A stretch of 64,000 bases of DNA from Nocardia sp. NBC_01503 (GCF_036327755.1 NZ_CP109596.1:7006001-7070000), one strand, 5' to 3'; counted from the first letter of the stretch, positions 50,995 through 59,339 are shown. Notes: generated from the letters alone by a model not told the origin. Numbers and translations are program-made.

Positions 50995-51576
50995 ATGACA
51001 GAACAGCAGGTCCAGGAGCGCGAAGAGACCGACACAACCGATGAGCCCGCCGAACCCGAACTCGGCGCACGCATCACCCGAACCCGAGCGGCACTGAACC
51101 GGGCACGCCGTGTCCTGCCCTATCTGAGCGCGGTTCTGATCGTCGCGCTGGCGGTGTGCGCCGGCGTGCTGGGCTGGAAATACCAGCACACCCGCGATAT
51201 CGATGCGGCGGGTCAGGCCGCGCTCCGCGCCGCCACGGACTACGCGGTCACCCTCACCTCGGTGGACACCGGCAACCTGGATGCCAATTTCAAGGCGGTG
51301 CTGGACGGTTCCACCGGCGAATTCCGCGATACCTACACCAAATCCAGTGCCGGTCTGCGCCAACTGCTCATCGACCACAAGGCCACCGGTCACGGTGTCG
51401 TACTCCGGAGCGCCGTCAAATCCGCGTCCGCCGATGAGGTGGTGGTGCTGCTGTTCGTGGATCAGACCGTCTCCAATACCGAGATGCCCGATGCCCGGAT
51501 CGATCACAGCCGCATCGTCATGACCATGCAGAAGATCGACGGCCGCTGGCTGGCCGCGAAGGTCGAGATCCCGTGA
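50995..51576 (+). CDS. Mce-associated membrane protein
   Basis: 193 residues. An acidic N-terminus and a single membrane segment (SAVLIVALAVCAGVLGWKYQ) are followed by a SnoaL/NTF2-like extracellular domain with FRDTYTKSSAGLRQLLIDHK and GRWLAAKVEIP at the end. Such Mas proteins stabilise Mce complexes in mycobacteria. AGGAGGGG precedes its ATG. Only one Mas gene is present here, whereas many mce operons carry two or more. Confidence 0.85.
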   Translation: MTEQQVQEREETDTTDEPAEPELGARITRTRAALNRARRVLPYLSAVLIVALAVCAGVLGWKYQHTRDIDAAGQAALRAATDYAVTLTSVDTGNLDANFKAVLDGSTGEFRDTYTKSSAGLRQLLIDHKATGHGVVLRSAVKSASADEVVVLLFVDQTVSNTEMPDARIDHSRIVMTMQKIDGRWLAAKVEIP

Positions 51577-51603
51577 CGTCGGTCACGGGGAGAGAAGGTG
51601 ACA

Positions 51604-52320
51604 ATGACTACCCTGCAACGGAATTCACGCCCACGCGCCGGTGCGCTCGGAGCCCTGCGTGACGATCTGATCATGCGGTCCATGCTCGGCAAGGTCGGCG
51701 ATATTCCCGAGGAAGTGCTCCTGCCGGTGCTGCGCATGGTCAGCGACGATCGATCCGGCGTCGATGCGGGCTGGTCGGCACTGACCGTGCATCGTGCCCG
51801 CGGCGCGGCTCTGGAATCACCGCGTCGCTCCTGGCAACGCCGATACGGGCAGTTCATCAGCGAACTGGAGTGGACCGCGAGCGAATTGGCCCGTCATCTG
51901 CCCGAAGCGGATGTGACCGAACTCGTCTCCGGCGCGGTCGCGTCGCGGCTGCGCCGGTGGCTGCGAATGGTGTTACCCGCCTTCGGCACCGTCGGCTTCG
52001 TGCCGACGCGGTTCTATCCGGAGGTCATGGATGCCGGGGTCTCATTCGCCACCTTCCTGGTCGGTCCCGTCCATCGCACCGGAGTCGAGGCCGATGGAAC
52101 GCTGGTGTACGAGATCCCCGAATGCGCCATGCACACCGCCACCGGAACAGGTACCGCCCAGCGGAATTCGTGTCTCATGGGCTGTAAGGCCGCCTGCGAG
52201 AGCGTATTCGACGCGAACTCCCCCATACCCCTCGAATTCGAACCCCATCTGCCGGGACTGTCCTGCACGCTGCGCGTGCGTCCGGCAGGTTCACCCAACG
52301 ATTCCCAGGAGGGGCCGTGA
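51604..52320 (+). CDS. D27-like protein (DUF4033, beta-carotene isomerase-like C-terminal domain)
   Basis: 238 residues from ATG 51604 after AGAGAAGG; GTG 51598 is an alternative. The C-terminal 80 residues match the plant D27 pattern as I know it: FATFLVGP, then LVYEIPECAMH with Cys174, NSCLMGCKAACESVF (Cys190, Cys194, Cys198, C-x3-C-x3-C), PIPLEFEP and LSCTL with Cys221. D27 shows LVGP, VYIPKC, CVGMCxNxCK and DMSCEM in the same order and spacing. D27 isomerises the 9-double bond of beta-carotene and uses iron. The N-terminal half is helical and not recognised. It overlaps the carotenoid oxygenase gene by 4 bases (GTGA), so the two are made together. The match is from memory of the family motif, not from a search. 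Confidence 0.75.
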   Translation: MTTLQRNSRPRAGALGALRDDLIMRSMLGKVGDIPEEVLLPVLRMVSDDRSGVDAGWSALTVHRARGAALESPRRSWQRRYGQFISELEWTASELARHLPEADVTELVSGAVASRLRRWLRMVLPAFGTVGFVPTRFYPEVMDAGVSFATFLVGPVHRTGVEADGTLVYEIPECAMHTATGTGTAQRNSCLMGCKAACESVFDANSPIPLEFEPHLPGLSCTLRVRPAGSPNDSQEGP

Positions 52321-53747
52321 ATAGCCCTGTCATCGCGGACGACTACCGCGACTATCTGCCGCTGTACGACGAATACGACTACGACATAACTGAATTCGAG
52401 GGCGCGCCGCCCGAGGAGTTGCAGGGCACGCTGTATCGCAACGGTCCCGGAAAACTCGATGCCGGGGGCCAGCAGCTCGGCCATCTCTTCGACGGCGACG
52501 GCATGATCTCGAAATTCGCGATCGCCGACGGAAAGGTCCACTTCCGCAACCGATTCGTCCGCACCAAGCACTACCACAAATCACTGACCTCGACCGGAGG
52601 CGCACCCTATCGCGCGCTGGGCACCCTGCGACCCGGCGGAATTCTCACCAACGCAATGCAATTCCCGGCCAATGTCGCCAATACCGGTGTGGTCATGCAT
52701 GCCGGGAAGCTACTGGCACTGTGGGAGGGCGGACCGCCCACCGAAATCGATCCGGACACCCTCGGAACTCTCGGCGTGCACCGCTTCGACGGTGCGCTCA
52801 AATGGCTCGGCGCGTTCTCCGCACATCCCAAGTGGGACACCGTGACCGGCGACATGTACAACTTCGGGTTGGCCATGGTCCCGAATCCCGGCCTGGTCTG
52901 CTATCGCGTGAACCGCGCCGGAGTACTGACCAAAGTGGGGCGGGTACCGCTGCCGCGCCCCATGTTCAATCACGATTTCGGACTCACCCCCAAACATATG
53001 GTCTTCGTGACCGCGCCCCTGGTCTTCCCGATCGGCAAGATGATGGCCGCGGGCCTGGGCATGCGCAACTACATCGAAGCCATCGACTACGAGGCCGCGC
53101 GCGGCACCATGATCTCGCTACTCCCCCGCTACGGCGGCAGGCCCCGCATCCTGCACACCGATCCGCTCATGCACCTGCATCTGGCGAATACCTACGAGGA
53201 CGGGTCCGATACCGTCGTCGAATTGGTCAACTATCACGCCTCCTGGGAACAGCTCAACGGCCAACTCTCGGGCGCACAGGACGGACTCGCCGAGGCGGGC
53301 ATGCCGTACGGCGGGACACTGCTGCGATTGCGAATCACCAAGACCGACCGGGTGATACACGAACATCTGTCGGACCTACAGGGCGATTTCCCCACCTTCA
53401 ATCTCGGCTACACCAGTCGGCGGAACCGCTACACCTATTTGGCGGTGGGTGCGGACGGACACCATTACCCCAACGCGATCGCCAAGGTGGACAACATCTC
53501 CGGGGCACAGCGGTTGCATCGGCTGCCCGTCTACCACTTCGCGCACGAGGCCATCTTCACCCCGCGTCCGGGCGCGAGCGCCGAGGATGACGGTTGGCTA
53601 CTGGTCGCCACCCAGGATCGGCCGAATTCACTGGCGCATTTGCGAATTCTCGATGCCGCGAATATCGAGGCCGATCCGGTCTACGTGGGGACCCTACGCC
53701 ATCATCTGCCGCTGACCTTCCACGGCAATTTCACGCCCCGCGCCTGA
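52317..53747 (+). CDS. Carotenoid cleavage oxygenase family protein 1
   Basis: 476 residues from GTG 52317, inside the D27-like stop codon. The seven-bladed propeller enzyme shows TLYRNGPG, HLFDGDGMI and all four iron His in family context: AFSAHPKWD (His170), FNHDFGL (His219), HLHLANTYED (His288) and FHGNFTPR (His469). The family splits double bonds of carotenoids, apocarotenoids, retinoids or stilbenes with O2. The exact bond and substrate are not predictable. It ends the mce operon and meets the aldehyde dehydrogenase gene head-on at a strong terminator. Confidence 0.9.
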   Translation: MNSPVIADDYRDYLPLYDEYDYDITEFEGAPPEELQGTLYRNGPGKLDAGGQQLGHLFDGDGMISKFAIADGKVHFRNRFVRTKHYHKSLTSTGGAPYRALGTLRPGGILTNAMQFPANVANTGVVMHAGKLLALWEGGPPTEIDPDTLGTLGVHRFDGALKWLGAFSAHPKWDTVTGDMYNFGLAMVPNPGLVCYRVNRAGVLTKVGRVPLPRPMFNHDFGLTPKHMVFVTAPLVFPIGKMMAAGLGMRNYIEAIDYEAARGTMISLLPRYGGRPRILHTDPLMHLHLANTYEDGSDTVVELVNYHASWEQLNGQLSGAQDGLAEAGMPYGGTLLRLRITKTDRVIHEHLSDLQGDFPTFNLGYTSRRNRYTYLAVGADGHHYPNAIAKVDNISGAQRLHRLPVYHFAHEAIFTPRPGASAEDDGWLLVATQDRPNSLAHLRILDAANIEADPVYVGTLRHHLPLTFHGNFTPRA

Positions 53748-53752
53748 GTGCC

Positions 53753-53786
53753 CGAGGGGCGATGCCGTTCGCGGCATCGCCCCTCG
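53753..53786. terminator. Bidirectional terminator with UUCG tetraloop
   Basis: A perfect 15 bp stem, CGAGGGGCGATGCCG and CGGCATCGCCCCTCG, closes on the loop TTCG (53768-53771). It lies 5 bases past the carotenoid oxygenase stop and 6 bases past the convergent aldehyde dehydrogenase stop, serving both operons. Confidence 0.85.
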
Positions 53787-53792
53787 ATCGGC

Positions 53793-55328
53793 TCAGGATC
53801 GGTTGCGGCGCAAGCGCTCCGGCAGTTTGCGTACGCCGCGCGCGTCGACCGCCCGCATCAGACCCGTCACCAGCGCCGACCGCCACCGCGATGCCGGATA
53901 CCACAGTGGTTCACGCCGCAGTTCCTGACGCGGCACCGTAATCGCCTGCTGGCGACAGTATTTCCGGATTCCGGCGGCGCCGCCCCAGCGCGCGCCGATA
54001 CCGGAATCCTTCCAACCACCCATCGGCAGCGCGAAATTCACCAGATTCGCGAACGCGTCATTGATATTGACCGCGCCCACCTCGAGTCGGCGCGCGATAC
54101 GCTCCCCACGCGCGCGGTCCCCAGTCCACACGGTCGCGGACAATCCGTACACCGAATCATTGGCCAGCCGGACCGCCTCATCCTCATCGGCCACCCGCAC
54201 CACCGGAAGGATCGGCCCGAACGTCTCCTCGGTCATACAGGCCATGGAGTGATCCACATCCACCAGTACGGTGGGCTCGAAGAACAACCCGGACCCGATC
54301 GCCTTGCCACCGGTCAGGATTCGGGCACCCGCCGCCACCGCCTCCTCGACGTGACGCCGCACGATATCGCGCTGCGCGGCGGTCGCCATCGCGCCGATGT
54401 CGTACCGGAAACCGCGATCGTCTCCGCCCAGACGCAGCGCCTCGACCTGTGCGGTCAGCGCGGCCACGAAACGGTCGTACACCGGCGCCTCGACATACAC
54501 CCGCTCCACCGAGATACACACCTGGCCCGCGTTGAACAGCCCGCCGTAGACGATGCCCGCGGCCGCCCGGTCCACATCCGCGTCGGCCAGCACAATGGCC
54601 GGGTCCTTACCGCCCAGTTCGAGGCTGTACGGGGTCAGGGACTGCCCGCACGCGGTAGCGATGGCGCGCCCCGTCCCGGTCGACCCCGTGAACTGTACGT
54701 AGTCAACGGCATCCACCACCGCGCGACCGGTCGCACCGGCCCCGGTCAGCACCGCGAACACCGGCGGCGCACCGATCTCGGCCCACCCGCGTGCCAACTC
54801 GACCGCGCTCAGCGGGGTGACCTCCGACGGTTTCAGCAGCACGGCCGCGCCCGCCATCAACGCGGCGAAAGCGTCGAAGCACGGATTCATCAGCGGCAGA
54901 TTCCACGGGGTGATGATTCCGACCACCGGATACGGTCGAAATGTGGTGACCAGGCGCTTCGTCCGGCCGATCGGACTGTGCGGAGCCGGACGCTCATCGG
55001 CGAGAAACCTCGCGGCGTGACCGGCCCAGTATTTGGCCAGATCGATCGCGCAGGGCACCTCGATCGCGGCATCGAACCGCGTCTTTCCGGTCTCGGACTG
55101 CACCACATCGGTGAGCCGGGCGGTATGGTCGACCAGCCAATCCTGGAGTCGCAGCAGCCATTCCGCGCGCCCGCGCGCCCCGAGCGCCGCCCAGGCGGGT
55201 TGGGCCGCGCGCAGACCGCGCACCGCTTCGGCGACCTCTTCGACCGCATGATCGCGCACCCGCCCCACCATCCGCCCGTCAGCCGGATTACGGATTTCGA
55301 TCTCGGCCGTTTCCTGCATCGTCTTCAT
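53793..55328 (-). CDS. Aldehyde dehydrogenase (ALDH superfamily)
   Basis: 511 residues from ATG 55328 after AGGAG. Conserved ALDH parts: ITPWNLPLMNPCFDAFAALM, FTGSTGTGRAIA, YSLELGGKDPAIVLADADVD with the catalytic Glu, and FNAGQVCISVERVYV with the nucleophile Cys. The end (ITVPRQELRREPLWYPASRW) resembles ALDHs with a long C-terminal tail. It lies 71 bases after the second carotenoid oxygenase and would oxidise the apocarotenal-type aldehydes that such enzymes release to acids for CoA activation. Confidence 0.92.
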   Translation of the reverse strand: MKTMQETAEIEIRNPADGRMVGRVRDHAVEEVAEAVRGLRAAQPAWAALGARGRAEWLLRLQDWLVDHTARLTDVVQSETGKTRFDAAIEVPCAIDLAKYWAGHAARFLADERPAPHSPIGRTKRLVTTFRPYPVVGIITPWNLPLMNPCFDAFAALMAGAAVLLKPSEVTPLSAVELARGWAEIGAPPVFAVLTGAGATGRAVVDAVDYVQFTGSTGTGRAIATACGQSLTPYSLELGGKDPAIVLADADVDRAAAGIVYGGLFNAGQVCISVERVYVEAPVYDRFVAALTAQVEALRLGGDDRGFRYDIGAMATAAQRDIVRRHVEEAVAAGARILTGGKAIGSGLFFEPTVLVDVDHSMACMTEETFGPILPVVRVADEDEAVRLANDSVYGLSATVWTGDRARGERIARRLEVGAVNINDAFANLVNFALPMGGWKDSGIGARWGGAAGIRKYCRQQAITVPRQELRREPLWYPASRWRSALVTGLMRAVDARGVRKLPERLRRNRS

Positions 55329-55399
55329 GGCGTGACGCTCCTGAGTTTCGCGCTGTGGAAGGGCCCCGCGTACGCGCGGGCCGTCGCACCGGGACGCCG

Positions 55400-56848
55400 C
55401 TATCGCATCGCCTGGCGATAGAGCGGACTGTCGATGCTGTAGTAGTTGCAATGGAATCCGCTCGGAATCGCGAATGGGATCAGCACCCGCGCCAGCGGTC
55501 CGGCGGCCAGATCGCCCGCGTCGAACACCACCAATTCGGTTTCGGCCGCGCCGGCGCGATGCATGAGCGTCAGGGCGTACCCGTCGAGCTCACCGGCACC
55601 GCCGACGCGCGGGGCGAAGATCAGTTCACCGGCCGCCGCTCCGGGTCCGAAGTGGTAGAGATCCTCGGCGCCGGTGCGCGTGTCGACCCGCAGTACCGCG
55701 TCCATACCGTCCGCGCGGCCGTCCACCGAACGCAGATTGCTATTGGCGAAGGCGTGGTCGGTGCGCCGGGTCATGAGCCGATCGTCCGGACGCGGGAACT
55801 GGATATCACGATCATTGATGATCTGCTCGCGCACCACATCGGTGGTCGCGGCCGGATCGATGGTCCAGCGGCGCAGGCTCTGCCTGGTCTCACAGTGAGA
55901 TCGTTTGCGGCCGTGAGTATCCGGGAACAGCGCGGTGCCATCCGCCGCCGCCACATCGGCGATCAGGCGGCCGTCCTGCTCCCATACATTCGCCTCGTGC
56001 ATCATCTGCCGTGGCGCGGCCTCGAACCAGCGCACCTGCGCAGCCGTTCCGCGGCGCGGCATTACGCCCAATTTCGTCGGCCGGTCCGGATCCCACGCGA
56101 CCATCGGACCGCCCGCGATGGCCCGCCGAATACTCACATCCAATGGCGTCACCGGAAAGACCACATAGTTCTCGGTGACGAAGAAGGTGTGCATCATGCT
56201 CTGATGCGGTACCGGAATGGTCTCGGTCTTGATCGGCACGCCCTCGAAATCGAGGATGTCGTAACGAATTTCGGGCGCGGTGCCGCCCCGGCGGGCGACG
56301 GATCCGATATTGATCAGCTCACCGTTGGCGTGGTCGAGCTTGGGATGCGCGGAGAAGGTGGTGGTCACCACGCCGCCGTAATGCTCTTCGCCGATCGTCT
56401 CGAGGGTGCGCGGATCCAGTTCGACCGGCGGTGCGCCCTCCATCAGCGCCAGCAACTTACCGCCGTGGATGATGATATTGGTGTTGGCGGTGTTGTACCG
56501 GGTTCGCGCCGCCAGCGGGTCGGTGGTCGCAGGATTGCCATGCACCCCGAAAAGCCTTCTCCGATACTTGCTTTCGAGTAAGAACTTATCCGTGCGCACC
56601 CACCGATTGCGCATCGATACCCGGCCGTCCTCGAGGAAGAACGCGTACACCATGCCGTCCCCGTCGAACCAGTGATAGTCCTCGGCGGTCGGCGGATACA
56701 GGGGCTCGGCCCCATTGCGATAGAACACCCCGGCCAGATCCTCGGGCAGTTCGCCCGAGACGAACAGATCCGGAGCGTCCACCTCCATCCGATTGGGCCG
56801 GTGATGCCCGCTCAGGAAGGGACTGGGGCGAAAGTCCGTACCGGCCAT
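55400..56848 (-). CDS. Carotenoid cleavage oxygenase family protein 2
   Basis: 482 residues. The propeller and iron motifs are intact: FYRNGAEPLY, HWFDGDGM, and iron His at FSAHPKLD (His168), MMHTFFV (His220), MMHEANVWE (His284) and FHCNYYSID (His466). It differs clearly from the first oxygenase, with DGDGMVYAFFLEDGRVSMRN and a longer N-terminus, closer in feel to lignostilbene or isoeugenol-type family members, though that is only an impression. A perfect palindrome of operator type sits 53 bases upstream. It heads a two-gene operon with the aldehyde dehydrogenase. Confidence 0.9.
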   Translation of the reverse strand: MAGTDFRPSPFLSGHHRPNRMEVDAPDLFVSGELPEDLAGVFYRNGAEPLYPPTAEDYHWFDGDGMVYAFFLEDGRVSMRNRWVRTDKFLLESKYRRRLFGVHGNPATTDPLAARTRYNTANTNIIIHGGKLLALMEGAPPVELDPRTLETIGEEHYGGVVTTTFSAHPKLDHANGELINIGSVARRGGTAPEIRYDILDFEGVPIKTETIPVPHQSMMHTFFVTENYVVFPVTPLDVSIRRAIAGGPMVAWDPDRPTKLGVMPRRGTAAQVRWFEAAPRQMMHEANVWEQDGRLIADVAAADGTALFPDTHGRKRSHCETRQSLRRWTIDPAATTDVVREQIINDRDIQFPRPDDRLMTRRTDHAFANSNLRSVDGRADGMDAVLRVDTRTGAEDLYHFGPGAAAGELIFAPRVGGAGELDGYALTLMHRAGAAETELVVFDAGDLAAGPLARVLIPFAIPSGFHCNYYSIDSPLYRQAMR

Positions 56849-56900
56849 ACGATCTCCTCGTACTGCGCTCGCCGCGGCGCGATATCCCGAACCAATTTAG

Positions 56901-56923
56901 CTGGTCCACTAATTAATTAGTAG
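56901..56923. promoter_or_regulatory. Shared operator copy C, before the second carotenoid oxygenase
   Basis: ACTAATTAATTAGT (56908-56921) is a perfect 14 bp palindrome, preceded by CTGGTCC. From TGGTCC to TTAGTA it matches copy A at 37989-38009 at all but three of 21 positions. It ends 53 bases from the start codon. Confidence 0.7.
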
Positions 56924-57015
56924 CAGTCGTCACCGACCCTGTCAATGCACCGGCCTGCGCGCCGGAGCCGTTCGACGGCCCGGTCAGCGCCGACATCAAC
57001 CCCGGGTTTTCGTCA

Positions 57016-57261
57016 TCACAGCCGGTTCCGGCCGAGTCGCCAGCTGTGGATCGCACGCCCGATTTCGGTGGCCGTGGGCTCGTCGTAGAGCCACTCGCGG
57101 GCGATGCGGTGCCAATTGTCGGTGGTGCGCAATTGGCCGAGGGCGGCGAAGGTGAACAGGTCCGTGCGACAGGAGAAGACGTGTTCGGGTGGGAGGAGTT
57201 GTTCACGCATACCGCGGAATTCGAGGGATCGGAGGTCACCAAATCGTCCGGCGCGATTCAT
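57016..57261 (-). CDS. Small protein of unknown function
   Basis: 81 residues from ATG 57261, starting 8 bases after the stop of the PucR-type regulator and reading the same way. The composition looks like a real protein (aromatic-rich, WHRIAREWLYDEPTATEIGR and FSCRTDLFTFAALGQLRTTD), with no signal or membrane segment. I recognise no family. No strong ribosome site is seen, and the 167 bases that follow lead to the second carotenoid oxygenase gene. Confidence 0.45.
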   Translation of the reverse strand: MNRAGRFGDLRSLEFRGMREQLLPPEHVFSCRTDLFTFAALGQLRTTDNWHRIAREWLYDEPTATEIGRAIHSWRLGRNRL

Positions 57262-57269
57262 GAAGCGCA

Positions 57270-58438
57270 CTATCCGTCGTTGAAGGTCCGGGCGATCAAT
57301 GCCGAATGCAGCTGCCACAGTCCGGAGTTCGCCGCCGGATCGAAGCCGGTGAGTTGGCGGACGCGTCTGATCCGGTAGTCGACGGTATTGGCGTGAATAT
57401 GCATCAGATGCGCGGTGCGCTGCCGATTGAGATTGTTGCTGATATGGCATTGCAGGGTCTGCATCAGCTCGGGGTGGTCGTCGAGCGGATCCAGCAGCAC
57501 CCCAAGGGTTTCCCGCCCCGGCCCCGGGCGGGTGAGCTGATGCTCCAGGGCCATATCGGTGAACCGGTAGAGACCGGGAACGCAGCTCAGTCGCTGCACC
57601 ATATCGAGTAGTTCGTGCGCGCGGTCGGCGGCCGAGGGCACCTCATCCGGTGCGGTGACCACCAGCGTCGCGGTGACCCGAACATGCGCCGCGGCCGAGA
57701 GCCGGGCAACCATCGCATCGAGGTCGGTGTCCGCCAGCGTCGTGGTGGGAATCAGAATCGTGCCACCGTCCACACCCAACAGCGCGAGTACCGTTCCACC
57801 GCAAGTCGCACCGAGTTCGGCCTGCACCCGGCGCAGTTTGCGGCGCGCGACCACCTCACCGTCGAGCATCGGATGCAGTTCGTCCGGATGCCTCGGAATA
57901 TCGAGTGCCAGCGCGGAGTACTCGGCGGCGATATCTATGGCGCATTGTGATGCTCGCTTACCACCGCTTTATGTTCGCGCACATAGGCATTGGCCACGGT
58001 GACACTGATGGCGTCCAGCATCTCCACCACCCGCTTCGCACCGACCATCAGATTGCCGTGGTCCCGCGCCGTCGAATTCTCCGAGATGAGGTCCATGCCG
58101 AATTTGAAGCCCCCGTGAATCGAGTGCAGGATCGTACCGATCGGCGCACCCTCGCGCGCCCATCCCGCCGCGGCCTCGGCCAATCGCTCGACCTTGGCCG
58201 GGGTGTCCTGACCGTCGAGCATGTCCACGGCCAATTCCAGGCAGACCCGCGTCACCGCGGTGACATCCCCGGAGACGACATCACCCGGCAAGGTGCCGTA
58301 CGGAATCACCTTGTCTACGAAGTGACCGACCAGTTGCTGGGCCAACGTCCGAGCATCCTGCAGTGGCCCGGGCATCGGTTTCCCGGAGACACCCGGGCAT
58401 CTCGAACACTCGCAATGACGACTTGTCGACACTGCCAC
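57270..58438 (-). pseudogene. PucR/CdaR-type regulator, split by a frameshift
   Basis: Two frames together cover the normal 390-residue length. The upstream part (58438-57935) is an RsbRD-like sensor region: PLQDARTLAQQLVGHFVDKV, HSIHGGFKFGMDLISENSTA. It stops at a TAG right after EHHNAP. In the next frame the protein goes on without a break from IDIAAEYSALALDIPRHPDE to the C-terminal HTH, NLNRQRTAHLMHIHANTVDY with RIRRVRQLTGFDP. Adding one base near 57935-57942 restores a single frame. There is no slippery run, so a mutation or base error is likelier than programmed shifting. It may once have regulated neighbouring oxygenase genes. Confidence 0.8.
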
Positions 58439-58466
58439 TCACCTCTTGATACAGCCGGAATGCCGT

Positions 58467-58976
58467 CTACCCCGCAGGCTGGCCGGGATCGAGATCGGCG
58501 ACGGCCGCGAAGCGAAGACTTGTCGTCGATGGCGCGGGTGCGCTGGCCGCCGTCGGGGCCAGGACGAATCCAACATGATCACCCAATTCGACCCGCTGCA
58601 CGACCGCACCGGTGAACCACGCGGCGGCGCCACCGAGTATGGGCAGGCCGTGTGGACCCGTATGCCATTCGCAATGCTCAAATTTGTCCAGCTCCACACC
58701 GGTTTCGGCACCGAACAGCTGTGCCAGTGCCACGCTGTTCGCATCGAGCAGATGAACCGCGAGATGTCGGGTGCCCTCGGCGATCTCGAAAGTGTGGTTC
58801 GCGGTGGAGAGTCCAACCAGGAATCGGCGCGGCTCAATACTGACCTGCGCCGCGAAACCGACCAGACAACCCGCCCGCCGTCGTTCGGACCGGGCCGTCA
58901 CGATCCACACCGGCGCATCGGCACCCGCCACCATCGCGTCGAAGGACCGAAGCACATCGTCGGCTACCCGGCTCAC
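58467..58976 (-). CDS. Flavin reductase-like FMN-binding protein
   Basis: 169 residues. The split-barrel flavin reductase fold is visible: MVAGADAPVWIVTARSERRR, AGCLVGFAAQVSIEPRRFLV, GLSTANHTFEIAEGTRHLAV and the later FGAETGVELDKFEHCEWHTG. These enzymes reduce FMN/FAD for partner monooxygenases or act as oxidoreductases. It lies 28 bases before the PucR-type gene on the same strand. No two-component flavin monooxygenase is nearby. Confidence 0.82.
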   Translation of the reverse strand: MSRVADDVLRSFDAMVAGADAPVWIVTARSERRRAGCLVGFAAQVSIEPRRFLVGLSTANHTFEIAEGTRHLAVHLLDANSVALAQLFGAETGVELDKFEHCEWHTGPHGLPILGGAAAWFTGAVVQRVELGDHVGFVLAPTAASAPAPSTTSLRFAAVADLDPGQPAG

Positions 58977-59103
58977 CCTGCCTCCCTATCGGTTGGACGA
59001 ATCGATATCCGCTGGCCACCCCCACTGTAACGGCGCTCGCCACCTTGAATCGATCACGCCGTAAACCAAGAATCACCCCATGAATACGGGGGTCATACGA
59101 TTA

Positions 59104-59120
59104 GGCAATTCGCAATTGCC
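59104..59120. other. Inverted repeat upstream of the interrupted gene
   Basis: GGCAATT-CGC-AATTGCC, a perfect 7 bp stem in an AT-richer stretch, 57 bases before the small exported gene. It could be an operator for that gene; nothing else was seen in the region between 58977 and 59176. Confidence 0.35.
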
Positions 59121-59176
59121 GAGATTCTGCTTGTGCTGATATCTGTCCGTCTGCTGTATCCGAGGTGAACTCCCGC

Positions 59177-59339
59177 GTGAATACCGGTCGCAAGCTTGTC
59201 ATCGCCGCTGTCGGCTCCGTTTCCGTCGCCACCGTCGTGGTGTGCGCGGGTACCGCCCCCGCCGCGCCCGCACCGGGCACCCTGCACCTGCTCGGCCAGA
59301 CCGGTATGACGCCCGTACCTCACCACTCCCGCCGCCTTA
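59177..59339 (+). pseudogene. Small exported protein gene cut by an IS element
   Basis: GTG 59177 is preceded by GAGGTGA. The product starts with a signal peptide, LVIAAVGSVSVATVVVCAGT, with cleavage after APAAP, then LHLLGQTGMTPVP, and reaches the IS end at 59339. The reading then passes into transposon DNA. After the IS the frame would enter DNA antisense to cobL, so the original C-terminus cannot be placed with confidence. Confidence 0.5.

Noticed and set aside
51604..56848. A carotenoid biosynthesis cluster
   Set aside because: No phytoene synthase, desaturase or lycopene cyclase gene is in the window; the genes only cleave, oxidise or transport.
57046..57378. 110-codon plus-strand frame near the PucR gene
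   Set aside because: It is antisense to the regulator's C-terminus and to a better-looking small minus-strand gene, and has no motif.
57935..57942. Programmed frameshift in the PucR-type regulator
   Set aside because: There is no slippery heptamer or run at the junction, unlike in the transposase, so a mutation or read error is more likely.
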